Assembly: GCA_030615025.1 (NCBI GenBank)
Contig: JAUXAB010000011.1
Coordinates: 1 to 64,000 of the forward strand
Source: Phycisphaerae bacterium
Lineage (GTDB): Bacteria > Planctomycetota > Phycisphaerae > Sedimentisphaerales > Anaerobacaceae
Length of the DNA stretch: 64,000 nucleotides
Reading direction: 5' to 3'
Shown: piece after piece, positions 63,331 through 64,000 of the stretch
How positions within the stretch are numbered: position 1 is the stretch's first letter
Layout of the letters: the number at the start of each line of letters is the position of its first letter
Program-made: the position numbers and the translations under genes
The notes under the pieces: model-generated
Told to the model about the DNA's origin: nothing
Databases searched by the model: none
Seen by the model: only the letters and a program-made list of their open reading frames with translations

Positions 63331-64000
63331 ATCCTCTTCAGACAGGCAGGTGGGAGCCATCTCGACGATAAGGCCCCACCTGTCAGTCTCCCAGCTCAAG
63401 ATGTACCTTCGCTGTCCCCTTCAATACTTCTTCAGATACGTATGCGATCTGAAGTCTCCTCCAACCGCCGATCTGACTCTGGGACGGACGATTCACCAGA
63501 CCCTCGGCGTTAACTACAGGCAGAAAATGAAGACGGGCCATGATATCATTGTTCCGCATATTACGGAGCTTTTCAGCGAACACTGGGAAAAGGAAGCCGG
63601 AGAGACGGAATTCAAAAAAGGGGAGAAGCCGGGAAAGTTCAAAGACGACGGCGTAAAACTCCTGAAAGCCTATTTCGAAGAAATCGCTCCGGGCGTGCAG
63701 CCGGTTGAAGTGGAACAGGAGTTCCTTATAGACACAGCAGGAACCAGGCTCCCGTTGAAAGGATACATTGACCTTCTGGACGATCAGGATTGCATCATCG
63801 ACCACAAAACAACCAAAAGAAGTTATCCCGAAAATACAGCCGAAAAGGATATCCAGCTGACGGCCTATTCACTGGCCTTCCGCACACTTTTTGGCAGGAA
63901 AGAAAACGGCGTCCGTCTCGACGTGATGGTGCGGAACAAGCAGCCGAAGATACAGCAGCTATACGGGACAAGGACACAGGCGGACATCGACCGTTTTACC
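63311..64000 (+). CDS. RecB/Cas4-like PD-(D/E)XK nuclease (3' truncated by window)
   Basis: Frame open to window end: SVSQLKMYLRCPLQYFFRY, LGRTIHQTLG, KGYIDLLDDQDCIIDHKTTKRSYPENTAEKDIQLTAYSLAF. Confidence 0.82.
   Translation, partial: MAEADSESSSDRQVGAISTIRPHLSVSQLKMYLRCPLQYFFRYVCDLKSPPTADLTLGRTIHQTLGVNYRQKMKTGHDIIVPHITELFSEHWEKEAGETEFKKGEKPGKFKDDGVKLLKAYFEEIAPGVQPVEVEQEFLIDTAGTRLPLKGYIDLLDDQDCIIDHKTTKRSYPENTAEKDIQLTAYSLAFRTLFGRKENGVRLDVMVRNKQPKIQQLYGTRTQADIDRFT

Overview
The window has two different halves. Left half (about 1-21.8 kb): looks like the chromosome of a Planctomycetes/Phycisphaerae-type bacterium. Evidence: dockerin-like 'DFAKFANNWQ' repeats, Tat-signal periplasmic enzymes, two enolase-superfamily proteins, a uroporphyrinogen-decarboxylase-family protein, a TolB/HzsA-like cytochrome protein, low-complexity 'NYQLPITS' and 'NKPN' repeat DNA, and a 1957-aa RHS protein with a HHILPQ toxin-like tail. 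Right half (from roughly 24-31 kb to 64 kb): a mobile element or defense island with archaeal signatures. Evidence: Orc1/Cdc6, archaeal-type TATA boxes, GGTGAT Shine-Dalgarno sites, an integrase with a C-terminal zinc ribbon, Mre11/Rad50-like proteins, a HerA-like ATPase, an AbrB-type regulator and a wHTH/RelE-like TA pair. Two 175-bp ungapped direct repeats (13297-13471 and 21851-22025) start with the 3' end of a tRNA-like gene (T-arm plus acceptor) and continue into arm-site-like repeats and an excisionase-like gene, suggesting tandem integration of related elements. The best candidate for an undescribed system is the four-gene, AT-rich operon at 53.6-58.7 kb: RlmN-like radical SAM, adenosine deaminase, NUDIX fused to a P-loop kinase, and a large protein with a PRTase-like C-terminus. 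It lies in an island with AIPR, AbiV-like, OLD/KTSC/Cas4-like and TA genes. Secondary candidates are a V4R / B12-radical SAM / FeeM-like acyltransferase cluster (44.7-47.5 kb), a Rad50-like protein with no zinc hook, and a string of perfect 3-nt-loop hairpins inserted in an att-like core (13.1-13.3 kb). Chimeric assembly is a real alternative explanation for the bacterial/archaeal mix and should be tested first. No database search was run; all family calls come from reading motifs.
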